Positions 17,784-26,651 of a DNA stretch of 64,000 bases are shown piece after piece. The DNA lies in the IMG/VR virus record IMGVR_UViG_3300006919_000042, positions 1 to 64,000 of that record. One strand, 5' to 3'. The translations under genes were made by a program, and so were the position numbers. The notes under the pieces are model-generated. The model ran no database searches. It saw nothing but the letters and a program-made list of their open reading frames with translations, and was not told the DNA's origin. The number at the start of each line of letters is the position of its first letter. The stretch's first letter is position 1. This DNA is from a virus.

Positions 17784-20700
17784 AGAATTAGAAAATTGGT
17801 TTTTCGACAATTACATTAACTACGAAAACTACGGAGCAAATAAGTATAAGACTGCATTAGGAATAATGCAGTTATTGCCGTACAGCAATTGCATTGATGT
17901 TGAAGAAAATCAAATGGATTTACATTTGACTTATGATATTTCAGAAGATATTATAGATCAGAAGATCGATTATGTGATTTACAAATTTGGTGGGAAGTTT
18001 TACTATAACCCAATCACAGAGATTTCTAACGTTGAGCTCAAAGAACTAAAGTACATAGGAGACTACACAGAATATTTACCGAAGAATGAAGAGTCACACG
18101 TGTTCGCTGGTGTTCACGGTAGGTATGAGGTGATGAGCGGTACTCGTGACTATAAAGATTGGTGTAAAAAAGCAAAATTTCTACAATACAAGACACTTGC
18201 AATTTGTGAGAAGAATACTTTAGCTGGAACACTACCATTTCAAATGGCATGTAACAAAGCTGGATTAAACGCAATCATAGGATACTCAGCTTCGGTTGAA
18301 AATACTAACGGAGATGTCTATCAACTCAAGTTATTTTGCATTAACCATAGTGGTTGGATCAATTTGCTTGAGATCAATACAATTATCAACATTGACAATG
18401 AAGGAGTAATTGATGAAGCAGATTTGTTACCACTACTCAAAGGACTTGTCGCGGTGATTCCTCCAGGAATGCATTCACATAGAGCAGTATTATCACAATA
18501 CAATAAACACGCAGACAAAGCGTTCTTTCAGATTACAACAAACGAATATCTTTCAAATCAAAAAGACGAGACAGTACTGATATCTAGCAAGGAGTATATT
18601 GATAAGGATATGGATATAATCAATCCAATTCTAATTAGTGATGCATATTGCTTAGACCTAGAAGACACTCATATTAAACAAGTACTGAATAAGCAGGGTT
18701 CTGTTAAGCAAGAATATGCTACATCAAACCACTATCTACGTAGTTTTCAAGAGCTTGCAGACGAATTTGCAAATCTATTTGAACTCAAGGATATGAGATA
18801 TCCACAAATTTGGAATCAATCAGTCAATTCACTAGCGTGGATCAATAATCAATGTAAATTTAATATCAATACAAAAGAACTATTTTTGCCCAAATATGAA
18901 ATGACCGACAAAGAGGTTGTTAAGTATGGGACGCCTGAGAAGATGTTTGAGATGTTAATTTATGAAGGCTTGATAAAAAAGTTTCCTGATAATGTAGCTC
19001 AGTCTGATGATATCTGGAAAAGAATTCACATGGAACAAGATGTAATCACTAGAGGTGGTTTTATTGACTATTTCTTAATTCTATGGGACATCATCAATTG
19101 GTGTAAAACACAGAACATTCAAGTGGGACCTGGAAGGGGATCAGCTGCAGGATGTTTGATATCATATTTGCTAGGTGTAGTTAAAATTAATCCACTTCAA
19201 TTTGGATTAATCTTTGAGCGGTTCCTAAATGAATCTCGTATCAAAGAAGAGATGCCAGATATTGATTTAGATTTCGCGTCAGACAGAAGAGATGAGGTGA
19301 TTGAATATATGAGGACCCGATACGGACACGACTTTGTTTGTAGAGTAGGGACGTATGGGACACTACAGATGAGAGGTGTGATTAAAGAACTTGCACGTGC
19401 ATATAGTTACAATGGGACCTATGAAATGAACTTCATAACACACCTAATTGAAGACAACGAAGATTGGCAATTCATATTCAAGAATTCATTAGGAAATCCA
19501 GTACTGAAAAACTTCATTGTTGATAATCCTGAGATAGTAAATGATGCAAAGATTGTATTTAATTCAATCAAGTCAACATCAATGCACGCTTGTGCTACAA
19601 TTATAGTACCAAAAATTAAAGATAAGGATGGAAACTTATTAAATATCTATCAACAAATTCCTGTCAGAAAAGAGAATGGAATGGTCGTTAGTGAGTGGGA
19701 GGGAGATATAATGGCAGATGCTGGATTCTTGAAAGAGGATATCTTATCAACCAAACAGATGGCTAAGATCGGTCACATATTTGATTTAGTTAAAGAGAGA
19801 ACTGGGATACAACTTGACATGGAGAAGATTCCACTTGATGACCCTGAAGTATTTAATCTATTCAAACAAGGGTATAATCAAGACGTATTCCACTTTGGAT
19901 CTACTGGATTAACATCATATTTGAAGCAATTGAAGCCTGACAATATTGAAGAGCTTATTGCAGCAATTGCATTATATCGTCCAGGAGCAATGGCATCTAA
20001 TTCACATACACAGTACGTTAAGTTTAAAGACAAAGAGCTGCGAGCTACATATGATTTCGGACTAAAAGATGTCACTCAAGATACTTACGGACTGTACATA
20101 TATCAAGAACAGATTATGAAGGCTGTGCAGGTATTAGGTGGGTTTACAATGACCGAAGCAGATGGTGTTAGAAAGGCAATGGGTAAAAAGATAAAGTCTA
20201 AGATGGACAGTTATCGTGTTCAATTCCTTGAGAATGCAGTACAGAAAGGTTGTGATGAAAAAGAAGCAATATTAATTTGGGATAAGTTAGAGGTGTTCTC
20301 AGGATATGGATTCAATAAGTCGCATGCTGCAGCATATGCAGTAATTGGTTACTATTGTAATTGGCTAAAACATCATCATCCACTAGAATTCTGGACAGTA
20401 GCATTTCAATTTGCTGATGAGAAGAAGATATTGGATTATGTAGGAGAGATTCATAGAGTAGGGGACATCGAGATTGTTGCACCAGATATCAATAATTCAC
20501 AAATGGAGTTTAAGAGTGATGTTGAAAAGAACAGAATTTACTGGAACCTAAGTAGTATCAAATTTGTAGGTGAAGTTGCATCAACTGATATTATAGAAGA
20601 GCGAACTAAAAACGGCAAGTTCTTTAGCATGGAAGAGTTCACTGAAAGACTCGGTGGCAAATCTGTTAATAAAAGAGTTGTTGAACAACTGATTCTTGCT

Positions 20701-21276
20701 GGATGCTTTGATGATATGTATAAAGTGGTTAATCCTAGAGAGCGATTCAAAGCACTAGAAGACTACTACACAACGACTAAGCATAAAATGAAGGAGGAAT
20801 TTTCTGATAATAAGTCAGTGGACTACTACTGGTCAATCAAGCAGTCAGAGGTAAGTAAATTGAGTAATTTAGATTACGATAAGCTGATTGCAGAATCTAT
20901 GTTTGCGCCATTTAGTGATAAAACATATATAACATTAGAGAAATTGAATTCACTCAAACTTGGTACCGACAAAAGTAAGACAGCAATCATCGCTGGAATG
21001 GTAGAAGAGATAGTAGTTCGTAAGACTAAAGACAAAAGATCGTATTGCGTGATAACAATCCAACAGCATGATGACAAAGCCTACATCAGAGCTTGGCCAC
21101 AGCAATTAGAATTAGTGGAAGATGACCCGAGATTTTTTCAGTTAGGGCAACTCATTGCATCAAACGAAAAGAAACTCGCAATTTTCAGAGGAAAGTTAGC
21201 ATACAACTCATATATAAACGGTAATGAGTTAGTGATGAGTGATAGGCTACAAGGACCAATGTTACAAATTTTCTAA
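17776..21276 (+). CDS. dnaE: DNA polymerase III alpha subunit (DnaE-like)
   Basis: 1166 residues with the C-family polymerase layout: PHP region (about residues 110-220), palm with GPGRGSAAGCLISYLLG (about 451-467) and PDIDLDF (about 495-501) carrying catalytic Asp residues, fingers with LYRPGAM and the GYGFNKSHAAAYA motif, then an OB-fold tail (TAIIAGMVEEIVVRKTKDK). In the PHP region HxH is replaced by GVHGRY and TDH by CEK, so metal-dependent proofreading there is probably lost. A phage with a bacterial-type replicase instead of a family A or B enzyme is uncommon. Confidence 0.93.
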   Translation: MNKELENWFFDNYINYENYGANKYKTALGIMQLLPYSNCIDVEENQMDLHLTYDISEDIIDQKIDYVIYKFGGKFYYNPITEISNVELKELKYIGDYTEYLPKNEESHVFAGVHGRYEVMSGTRDYKDWCKKAKFLQYKTLAICEKNTLAGTLPFQMACNKAGLNAIIGYSASVENTNGDVYQLKLFCINHSGWINLLEINTIINIDNEGVIDEADLLPLLKGLVAVIPPGMHSHRAVLSQYNKHADKAFFQITTNEYLSNQKDETVLISSKEYIDKDMDIINPILISDAYCLDLEDTHIKQVLNKQGSVKQEYATSNHYLRSFQELADEFANLFELKDMRYPQIWNQSVNSLAWINNQCKFNINTKELFLPKYEMTDKEVVKYGTPEKMFEMLIYEGLIKKFPDNVAQSDDIWKRIHMEQDVITRGGFIDYFLILWDIINWCKTQNIQVGPGRGSAAGCLISYLLGVVKINPLQFGLIFERFLNESRIKEEMPDIDLDFASDRRDEVIEYMRTRYGHDFVCRVGTYGTLQMRGVIKELARAYSYNGTYEMNFITHLIEDNEDWQFIFKNSLGNPVLKNFIVDNPEIVNDAKIVFNSIKSTSMHACATIIVPKIKDKDGNLLNIYQQIPVRKENGMVVSEWEGDIMADAGFLKEDILSTKQMAKIGHIFDLVKERTGIQLDMEKIPLDDPEVFNLFKQGYNQDVFHFGSTGLTSYLKQLKPDNIEELIAAIALYRPGAMASNSHTQYVKFKDKELRATYDFGLKDVTQDTYGLYIYQEQIMKAVQVLGGFTMTEADGVRKAMGKKIKSKMDSYRVQFLENAVQKGCDEKEAILIWDKLEVFSGYGFNKSHAAAYAVIGYYCNWLKHHHPLEFWTVAFQFADEKKILDYVGEIHRVGDIEIVAPDINNSQMEFKSDVEKNRIYWNLSSIKFVGEVASTDIIEERTKNGKFFSMEEFTERLGGKSVNKRVVEQLILAGCFDDMYKVVNPRERFKALEDYYTTTKHKMKEEFSDNKSVDYYWSIKQSEVSKLSNLDYDKLIAESMFAPFSDKTYITLEKLNSLKLGTDKSKTAIIAGMVEEIVVRKTKDKRSYCVITIQQHDDKAYIRAWPQQLELVEDDPRFFQLGQLIASNEKKLAIFRGKLAYNSYINGNELVMSDRLQGPMLQIF

Positions 21277-21283
21277 ATAATGG

Positions 21284-21312
21284 TTGGTTATAAATATAAA
21301 ATTATTATCTTT
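21284..21312 (+). promoter_or_regulatory. Promoter, TTGG-TATCTTT
   Basis: TTGG at 21284 and TATCTTT at 21306-21312, then the leader ATAAATCGTAAAAATG to the gene at 21334. Spacing is one base shorter than the common form. Confidence 0.6.
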
Positions 21313-21333
21313 AACGAAATATAAATCGTAAAA

Positions 21334-22008
21334 ATGGAATCACTAGTAAAATTCACACAAGAACATTTATCAAAACTAAATGACGCTCAACTCCGTAAGG
21401 TATTGAGAAAGGACTTTGGGTTCGCAAAAGGAACTAGCATCATGAGCTCACAAGAGCTTGTCGATCAAATTCTAAAGCTCAAACAAGCAAAACAAGATGA
21501 GATTGACGCAAATAGTGGCTTAGATGAAGATGTAATTTATACAGATCTTACAAGGAGTGAGTGGAAGATTGAGAAAATTAAAGATGGTGTAGTGCATATC
21601 TATAATGCAGATGGTCACAAAACCAATACTACAATCACTTCAATGAAACAAACATTCTCTCAGATGAGATACACCAAGTTCACTGTACAAGCTGCAGCAG
21701 AAGTTGATGAGGTAGTAGAACAAGATGTTACAGAACAAGATGTTACAGAAAATGCATGTACTCAAGTAGAGATGTTTGATGAGGCACCGGAACCTAAAGT
21801 GGATGTATTAAAAAAGAGTAAAATTGAAATCACAGTTGATGGTAAGAAGATATCTAAAAGTGGAATAGTTCGTGCATTAATACAGCGTGAGAGTGAAGCT
21901 GGAAATGACTTCAACTCAGGTTCAATTATGAAAATGTTGGAAGCTGAGCATGGATTAAAGATTCATCGTAGTTTCTGCTCTTCATTAATAGCTAAAGCCA
22001 AAGTCTAA
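21334..22008 (+). CDS. Unknown protein with SAP-like N-terminus and helical C-terminus
   Basis: 224 residues. Residues 8-45 (LSKLNDAQLRKVLRKDFG, then SSQELVDQILKLK) resemble a SAP/Rho-N helix-extended-helix nucleic-acid-binding unit. An acidic linker contains the short repeat EQDVTEQDVTE. The C-terminus (KISKSGIVRALIQRESEAG) could be a winged helix. It lies between DnaE and a UvsY-like gene, so a DNA-associated role is likely; no exact family. Confidence 0.6.
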   Translation: MESLVKFTQEHLSKLNDAQLRKVLRKDFGFAKGTSIMSSQELVDQILKLKQAKQDEIDANSGLDEDVIYTDLTRSEWKIEKIKDGVVHIYNADGHKTNTTITSMKQTFSQMRYTKFTVQAAAEVDEVVEQDVTEQDVTENACTQVEMFDEAPEPKVDVLKKSKIEITVDGKKISKSGIVRALIQRESEAGNDFNSGSIMKMLEAEHGLKIHRSFCSSLIAKAKV

Positions 22009-22529
22009 TGTCGCAAAAAGAAACAGTAACCATACCTCTAAGAGGTAAGGTCGTAAATCTACACTTCACTGAATTTGGTAGTGATGTTGATGTAGATGAA
22101 TTGTGTAGAATTGATTACTCAAATATGTACGCTGAGCTAATTACAATATCATCATTGATGAATCGTGTTGGATTGTGGAAAGCTGAGGCAGATAATGCAG
22201 AACAGGAAGCTAGACTTGAAAGAGATGTTGTCATTGCTACAGCTGCAGAGAGAATAGAACAAGAAGAGTTGCCAAAGAAACTAACTGGACCTCAAATGAC
22301 CAAGAAGCTCGATTTAGATCCGGTAGTAATGAAAGCACGTAGAGTTCGTTTACGAAAAGGAAAGGAAGCTGCGTACTTAGATTCACTGTATTGGGCCGTA
22401 AAAAGTAAAGAAAAGAAGGTGGGAGTCATCGGAGAAAAGATGAACTTGACGCCAGAAGAATTTGAGAATAATCTCATTGAAGGTGTCTGGAATGGCATTT
22501 TAGTAAATACGAAGAAAAAATTAATTTAA
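22008..22529 (+). CDS. Possible UvsY-like recombination mediator
   Basis: 173 mostly helical residues. The pattern of YAELITISSLMNRVGLWKAE followed by a long charged helix and a C-terminal YLDSLYWAVKSKEKKVGVI resembles T4 UvsY-type mediators, which help load recombinase on SSB-coated DNA. The gp32-like SSB, RecA and gp46/47 homologues nearby support this. Similarity is by layout only, so the call is tentative. It overlaps the preceding stop. Confidence 0.4.
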   Translation: MSQKETVTIPLRGKVVNLHFTEFGSDVDVDELCRIDYSNMYAELITISSLMNRVGLWKAEADNAEQEARLERDVVIATAAERIEQEELPKKLTGPQMTKKLDLDPVVMKARRVRLRKGKEAAYLDSLYWAVKSKEKKVGVIGEKMNLTPEEFENNLIEGVWNGILVNTKKKLI

Positions 22530-22539
22530 AATCAAAATC

Positions 22540-22890
22540 ATGAAAAAAGTATTATTTATTGTATTAGTAGCATTGTTCACATTTAGTTGTGCAGAAGATG
22601 AATGCACTCAAGACTGTTATGTAGTTGAAGTAGGGTCCTCTGCGAGAGGAATTAGTACTAAAGGAAAAGTATTCGTTTGTCATAAAGGCAGTACGTTGGA
22701 AATTGAGCAATCATCATTGCAAGAACACTTAGATCACGATGATACTGAAGGTAAGTGTGAAACATTGTCAGTTGGTGGTTTAACATATGGAAATGGAATT
22801 AACGTTGAGATAGCTTGTAAGTATGACTTACCATTCATATCAACAGATCCTGATACCGGAAAACAGTATCTATATACAGAATCAAAGTAA
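22540..22890 (+). CDS. Small secreted lipoprotein
   Basis: 116 residues. The signal peptide KKVLFIVLVALFTFSC is followed by AEDE, a type II lipobox with an acidic stretch after the Cys, as in Bacteroidetes lipoproteins. Five or more further Cys residues suggest disulphides in the mature part. It would sit in the host envelope, perhaps altering adsorption of other phages (inference). Confidence 0.65.
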   Translation: MKKVLFIVLVALFTFSCAEDECTQDCYVVEVGSSARGISTKGKVFVCHKGSTLEIEQSSLQEHLDHDDTEGKCETLSVGGLTYGNGINVEIACKYDLPFISTDPDTGKQYLYTESK

Positions 22891-22928
22891 CAAGAATATA
22901 CGTTCTTTAACATAAATTATTTTCGATA

Positions 22929-22986
22929 AAGACTTAGCTGTGATGCTATTGTTGGGACCCGAGTTCGATTCTCGGCAGCTCCACCA
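22929..22986 (+). ncRNA. ssrA: tmRNA acceptor piece (3' half placed first)
   Basis: Reads as the 3' part of a tmRNA. T-stem CCGAG/CTCGG (22959-22963 with 22971-22975) encloses a TTCGATT loop, then CAGCTCC (22976-22982), discriminator A and CCA ending at 22986. CAGCTCC pairs with GGGGCTG at 23078-23084 over 7 bases including the G3-U70 wobble, the alanine identity signal. Upstream, CTTAG, TGCT and ATTGT can pair with TTAAG, AGCA and GCAAT of the downstream piece as helix H2. The left end is approximate. Confidence 0.75.
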
Positions 22987-23077
22987 ATTGGGATCCTTGA
23001 AGCTGGATGGTAACGAAAGAGATTAGAGAAAGCCTTGGCAATGTGCCTACGTCTCTTTCCCCTCGCCGTATAACCCT
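22987..23077 (+). other. Intervening segment between tmRNA pieces
   Basis: About 91 bases joining CCA to the 5' GGGG of the coding piece; in permuted tmRNA genes this part is cut out. It can fold: GAAAGAGA near 23015 pairs with TCTCTTTC near 23052, enclosing a GGCA-ATG-TGCC hairpin. No ORF is apparent. Confidence 0.6.
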
Positions 23078-23218
23078 GGGGCTGACTGGTTTTGACTGCA
23101 ATTTGTAAGCAATTAAGAGAAGATAATTAATATAACTCCAAAAGTTATAAACCTTTTTGAGCCTCAGCTTAGAGCTGTGGCATAAGACGTCTGGGACGTA
23201 CGACAACGTCCCTTTTTT
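23078..23218 (+). ncRNA. ssrA: tmRNA coding piece (5' half placed second)
   Basis: Begins GGGGCTGACTGGTTTTGAC, the tmRNA 5' end as in Bacteroidetes. GCAAT (23098), AGCA (23108) and TTAAG (23113) supply the other strand of H2. A pseudoknot follows: stem TATAACT/AGTTATA (23131-23137, 23143-23149) whose loop CAAA pairs with TTTG at 23156-23159, in the place of PK1. A short frame ends RAVA-stop at 23183-23185, a possible degron tag; another ends ASA-stop at 23170-23172. The rest of the usual pseudoknots are missing, and a terminator ends the gene. The compactness is unusual. Confidence 0.7.
23193..23218 (+). terminator. Rho-independent terminator of tmRNA gene
   Basis: Perfect 7-bp stem GGGACGT (23193-23199) / ACGTCCC (23206-23212), 6-base loop, then six T. 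Confidence 0.85.
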
Positions 23219-23274
23219 AAGAATCAATCGATCCGACAAGATCAAATAGATAATTATTAATCAAATTTAAACAC

Positions 23275-24591
23275 ATGGAAAACAAACCATTTGACCGTAG
23301 TGCCTATAAGGCTACTAGCGTTTCGACCTTAAAAGAGGACGAAGAAAAAGTAAAAGAGCTCACTGGGAATAACCTGGGAGACAGAATCGCATTCTTGAAA
23401 TTACCACCAGGTAAAAGTAAAGTCAGAATATTCCCTGCTCATCTTGATGCAAAATCATTCTGTTATGCACGTACAGTTCACTTCTTAGAATTAGAGTCTA
23501 AGGACAAGGATGGTAAAACGGTTAAGAATGACGCTGGTCAGACAGAATTCAAAAGACGTCCAGTATTCAATGCCAAAATCCATGGAGCATTCCCTAAAGG
23601 AGTTGAGCCAATTGACATCATCGACGATTACATCTCGCGTGTATTTAAGAAAGCACATGCTGAGATCCAAGATGACACTCAACGAAAGAACTACCTCAAT
23701 CCACTTACATTTTTGAAAACTGGAATTATTGGTAAGACCAAATGGTTGGTGTACGCTAACGTGTATAATGAGAATGGTGTGCCTGAGTTTGGTAAACTAG
23801 AAATGGCTACCACTGTCAAAGATAAGTTGAATGAAATTTCAGCAAACCAAGATGGTGAAGGACCGATGACAGTTGACCCATTCACAGATCCAGATGATGG
23901 AAGATGTGTATTTGTTACATACACTCCAGATGAGAAAGATCCGAAGAAGAAGTATTCTGCTGCAATTGACTTTATGAAGCCAACACCGTTGACAGATGAA
24001 GAGATGCAGAATTGGGCTAGTCAAGATTCGTTAGAGAAGCAATTAGTTGGTTCGTATTCATACAGTGATTTCATGAATGCTGTCGCTGGACTTAAAAGGT
24101 TTGATGACCAAAGTACTCACTTACTAAGAGCAAACGGATTCTCTGCAGGATATGGTATCTTTGCTGATGAAGACTTCTTAGATGTATGTGAAAAAGTTGC
24201 CACTTATTTCCCTGAGAAATTTGAAGATGCTGCAGAACCTAACAGTTTTATTGATGGACCTGAGAAAGTCGAGACTCACAAAACTGAGGCAACGACTGAG
24301 AAAGTTTCGCCATTGAAAGCACCAACATTAGAAGAGATGAGTTTAGACCAGTTAGCAGCATATGTTGACAAGCAAGGTTTAGATGTAACCATTCTTCCAG
24401 ATGATGCTGAGGCAGATGTCATTCAAGCAATTCGTGACGAAGAAGCAGATCAAATTGGAGACGTTGCAGCAACTACACCAAATGCAGAAGCAGACGGTGA
24501 AAAAGCATGGGAGGATTTAACTAGTGATTCTGCAGAAGAAGTTGTAGAGACTAGAAAAGCAAGAGGTACAAGAAGTACTCAACTAGATTAA
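23275..24591 (+). CDS. Single-stranded DNA-binding protein, gp32-like
   Basis: 438 residues. The core (about 1-320) has FLKLPPGKSKVRIFPAHLD, aromatic-rich strands and ADEDFLDVCEKVATYFPEKF, resembling T4-type gp32 ssDNA-binding proteins. The last 120 residues are strongly acidic, like the protein-interaction tails of SSBs. It would coat ssDNA at forks and recruit helicase and recombination proteins. Its neighbours RecA, gp46/47 and a UvsY candidate agree. A leucine/acid-rich segment in the tail (LEEMSLDQLAAYVDKQGLD) may be a second small domain. Confidence 0.7.
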   Translation: MENKPFDRSAYKATSVSTLKEDEEKVKELTGNNLGDRIAFLKLPPGKSKVRIFPAHLDAKSFCYARTVHFLELESKDKDGKTVKNDAGQTEFKRRPVFNAKIHGAFPKGVEPIDIIDDYISRVFKKAHAEIQDDTQRKNYLNPLTFLKTGIIGKTKWLVYANVYNENGVPEFGKLEMATTVKDKLNEISANQDGEGPMTVDPFTDPDDGRCVFVTYTPDEKDPKKKYSAAIDFMKPTPLTDEEMQNWASQDSLEKQLVGSYSYSDFMNAVAGLKRFDDQSTHLLRANGFSAGYGIFADEDFLDVCEKVATYFPEKFEDAAEPNSFIDGPEKVETHKTEATTEKVSPLKAPTLEEMSLDQLAAYVDKQGLDVTILPDDAEADVIQAIRDEEADQIGDVAATTPNAEADGEKAWEDLTSDSAEEVVETRKARGTRSTQLD

Positions 24592-24607
24592 GAGTAGGAA
24601 CCCTGGA

Positions 24608-24640
24608 AAATGCCACCGCTGATTCATGTGGCATTTTTTT
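24608..24640 (+). terminator. Terminator after SSB gene
   Basis: Stem AAATGCCAC (24608-24616) / GTGGCATTT (24628-24636) with an 11-base loop, followed by further T to 24640. Confidence 0.85.
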
Positions 24641-24651
24641 AAACTATCGTT

Positions 24652-25689
24652 ATGAGCAAACCGGTATTTACAATTATTACAGATTTACATCTTCAAGACG
24701 ATAACGTCAATGAGGTTGTTTCAGTTGTTGAACAAGCAATTGAAAAGACAGCACAATTAGGACTTCACTGGATTTTCTGTGCAGGAGACATTTTCAATTC
24801 AAGAAAGAGTCTGAGCTTCACAGTACTACAAGCGTGGAGTAACCTATTAGAATACTGTATGTCACATGATGTGTGTATGGTAGGTATTCCAGGAAACCAT
24901 GATAAATTAGATTACACTTCAAAAAGCAGCTATTTAGACATCTTCAAGGACCATCCCAACTTTATGTTGTATGATGAGTACGGATGTAAGGAGATAGTTG
25001 ATCAAGAAATATATGTTCATTTAATACCATACTTTGATGAGAAATCAGAGTTTGCAAATCAATTTGCAAAAGTAAAGATGCAACCAAACGCAATGAACTA
25101 CCTAATAACTCACATTGCAATAAACGGAGTAAGTAACAACGATGGTAGTGTAGTAGATACTGCAATCACACCAAACTCATTTCATAAATTTAAGAAGGTA
25201 TTTGTTGGACATTATCACAACAAACAAGATGTACTATCCAACATACATTACATTGGATCTATTAGACAGAATAATTACGGAGAGGACACTGATAAAGGAA
25301 TGATAGTGATATATGAGAATGGATTTCATGAACAAATCAAACTTAATTCAATTGAATATCACACAGTAAAGATTGATATTGATAAAGCAAGTGACGAAGA
25401 GATTACCAAACTATGCACCAAATGGGGAGATTCACAAAACAATGTTAGGTTCAAGTTTGAAGGAACTAAAGCAAAAATTGACGCACTAGATAAAACCAAG
25501 TTCGATTTACTCGATATCGATGTTAAGTGCACTTACAACGATCCGAATGTAGATTTGTCATATAAAGATGCTGTGACATTCACTGGATTTGATAAGGAAA
25601 GTATAATTGAAGAATGGGACGGATTCTGTAAAGAGAATCTTGAATTGGATCATAAATTAGGAACCGAATACTTACAAAAAATATTATGA
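24652..25689 (+). CDS. Recombination nuclease, SbcD/Mre11/gp47-like
   Basis: 345 residues with the metallophosphoesterase motifs of Mre11-type nucleases: DLHLQDDN (about 9), CAGDIFNSR (about 43), GIPGNHDKLD (about 80), THIAING (about 150) and VGHYHNKQ (about 184). It forms a complex with the SbcC/Rad50-like ATPase encoded after recA and resects DNA ends for recombination-dependent replication. It overlaps recA by 4 bases. Confidence 0.88.
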   Translation: MSKPVFTIITDLHLQDDNVNEVVSVVEQAIEKTAQLGLHWIFCAGDIFNSRKSLSFTVLQAWSNLLEYCMSHDVCMVGIPGNHDKLDYTSKSSYLDIFKDHPNFMLYDEYGCKEIVDQEIYVHLIPYFDEKSEFANQFAKVKMQPNAMNYLITHIAINGVSNNDGSVVDTAITPNSFHKFKKVFVGHYHNKQDVLSNIHYIGSIRQNNYGEDTDKGMIVIYENGFHEQIKLNSIEYHTVKIDIDKASDEEITKLCTKWGDSQNNVRFKFEGTKAKIDALDKTKFDLLDIDVKCTYNDPNVDLSYKDAVTFTGFDKESIIEEWDGFCKENLELDHKLGTEYLQKIL

Positions 25690-26651
25690 GTAAAGAATCA
25701 GCAATTGCAGACCTAGAAAAAAGATACGGTAAAGGGTCGATTGGAAAGGTCAAGGACTTTGAGAAGATTGATATACCGCGCATAAACTCAGGTCTATTGT
25801 CATTAAATCATCACACTGGTGGAGGATATCCTAGAGGAAGAATCATTGAAATTTATGGTCCTGAGTCATCAGGTAAGACCACACTATGTCTACATGCAAT
25901 GGCAGAAGAACAGATGCTTGGCAATACCGTAGCATTCATAGATGCAGAGCACAGTTTTGATAGAGACTACGCAGAAGCATTAGGTATGGATGTTGATGAG
26001 ATGATTTTAGGTATCCCTAGTAATGGTGAAGAAGCAATGGAGCAAGTTCGTGGATTGATTGCTGGAGGAGGAGTAAGTTTAATTGTGGTTGATTCTGTAG
26101 CAGCAATGATACCTAAAGCTGAAATGGAAGGAGAAGTTGGTGATTCTAAGATGGGTCTTCATGCAAGACTAATGTCCCAAGCATGTAGAATGATATCGGG
26201 ACCTGCTGAGAAAACTAAAACTACAGTAATGTTCATTAATCAATTACGTATGAAGATTGGTGTGATGTTCGGCAATCCTGAGACTACCACTGGTGGTAAT
26301 GCACTAAAGTTCTACGCATCAATTAGATTAGATGTCCGTGGAAGTACTCAGATAAAAGACAAAGAGGGAACATCAATTGCACGTAAAACTAGAATCAAAG
26401 TAGTTAAGAATAAAGTAGGTAAACCATTCGGAGGATGTGAAATAGACATGACTTTCGGTCAAGGATTTGATGTTATTGCTGAGATGCTCGATATGGCAGT
26501 TGAGGCTAAAATCATAAATAAAAGTGGATCTTGGTTCAGTTATCAAGAGACTAAACTTGGACAGGGTCGTAATGCAGTAATAGAATTACTGCGAGACAAC
26601 ATCGAGCTTCAAGATGAAATAAGAGAACAAGTAGTAAAAGCAATCGTATAA
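25686..26651 (+). CDS. recA: RecA/UvsX recombinase
   Basis: 321 residues. Walker A GPESSGKT (about 58-65), the Glu in IDAEHSFD (about 85), Walker B LIVVDSVAAM (about 129-138), the L2 region FGNPETTTGGNALKFY (about 196-211). It polymerises on ssDNA and exchanges strands. It is shorter than cellular RecA, lacking most of the C-terminal domain. It is flanked on both sides by overlapping gp47- and gp46-like genes, forming one recombination operon. Confidence 0.92.
   Translation: MSKESAIADLEKRYGKGSIGKVKDFEKIDIPRINSGLLSLNHHTGGGYPRGRIIEIYGPESSGKTTLCLHAMAEEQMLGNTVAFIDAEHSFDRDYAEALGMDVDEMILGIPSNGEEAMEQVRGLIAGGGVSLIVVDSVAAMIPKAEMEGEVGDSKMGLHARLMSQACRMISGPAEKTKTTVMFINQLRMKIGVMFGNPETTTGGNALKFYASIRLDVRGSTQIKDKEGTSIARKTRIKVVKNKVGKPFGGCEIDMTFGQGFDVIAEMLDMAVEAKIINKSGSWFSYQETKLGQGRNAVIELLRDNIELQDEIREQVVKAIV

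Noticed and set aside
21721-21755. CRISPR-like or tandem DNA repeat (GATGTTACAGAACAA repeat)
   Set aside because: Only two short copies encoding a repeated acidic peptide in the protein; not an array.
22945-22986. Integration (attP) site from the 3' end of a host ssrA or tRNA gene
   Set aside because: The 3' end alone would fit an att site, but a matching 5' tmRNA end follows at 23078 with pairing to it, and no integrase is seen nearby. I kept the permuted tmRNA reading.
22931-22986. An ordinary tRNA
   Set aside because: Only a T-arm and acceptor strand are present; no anticodon or D-arm precedes them.
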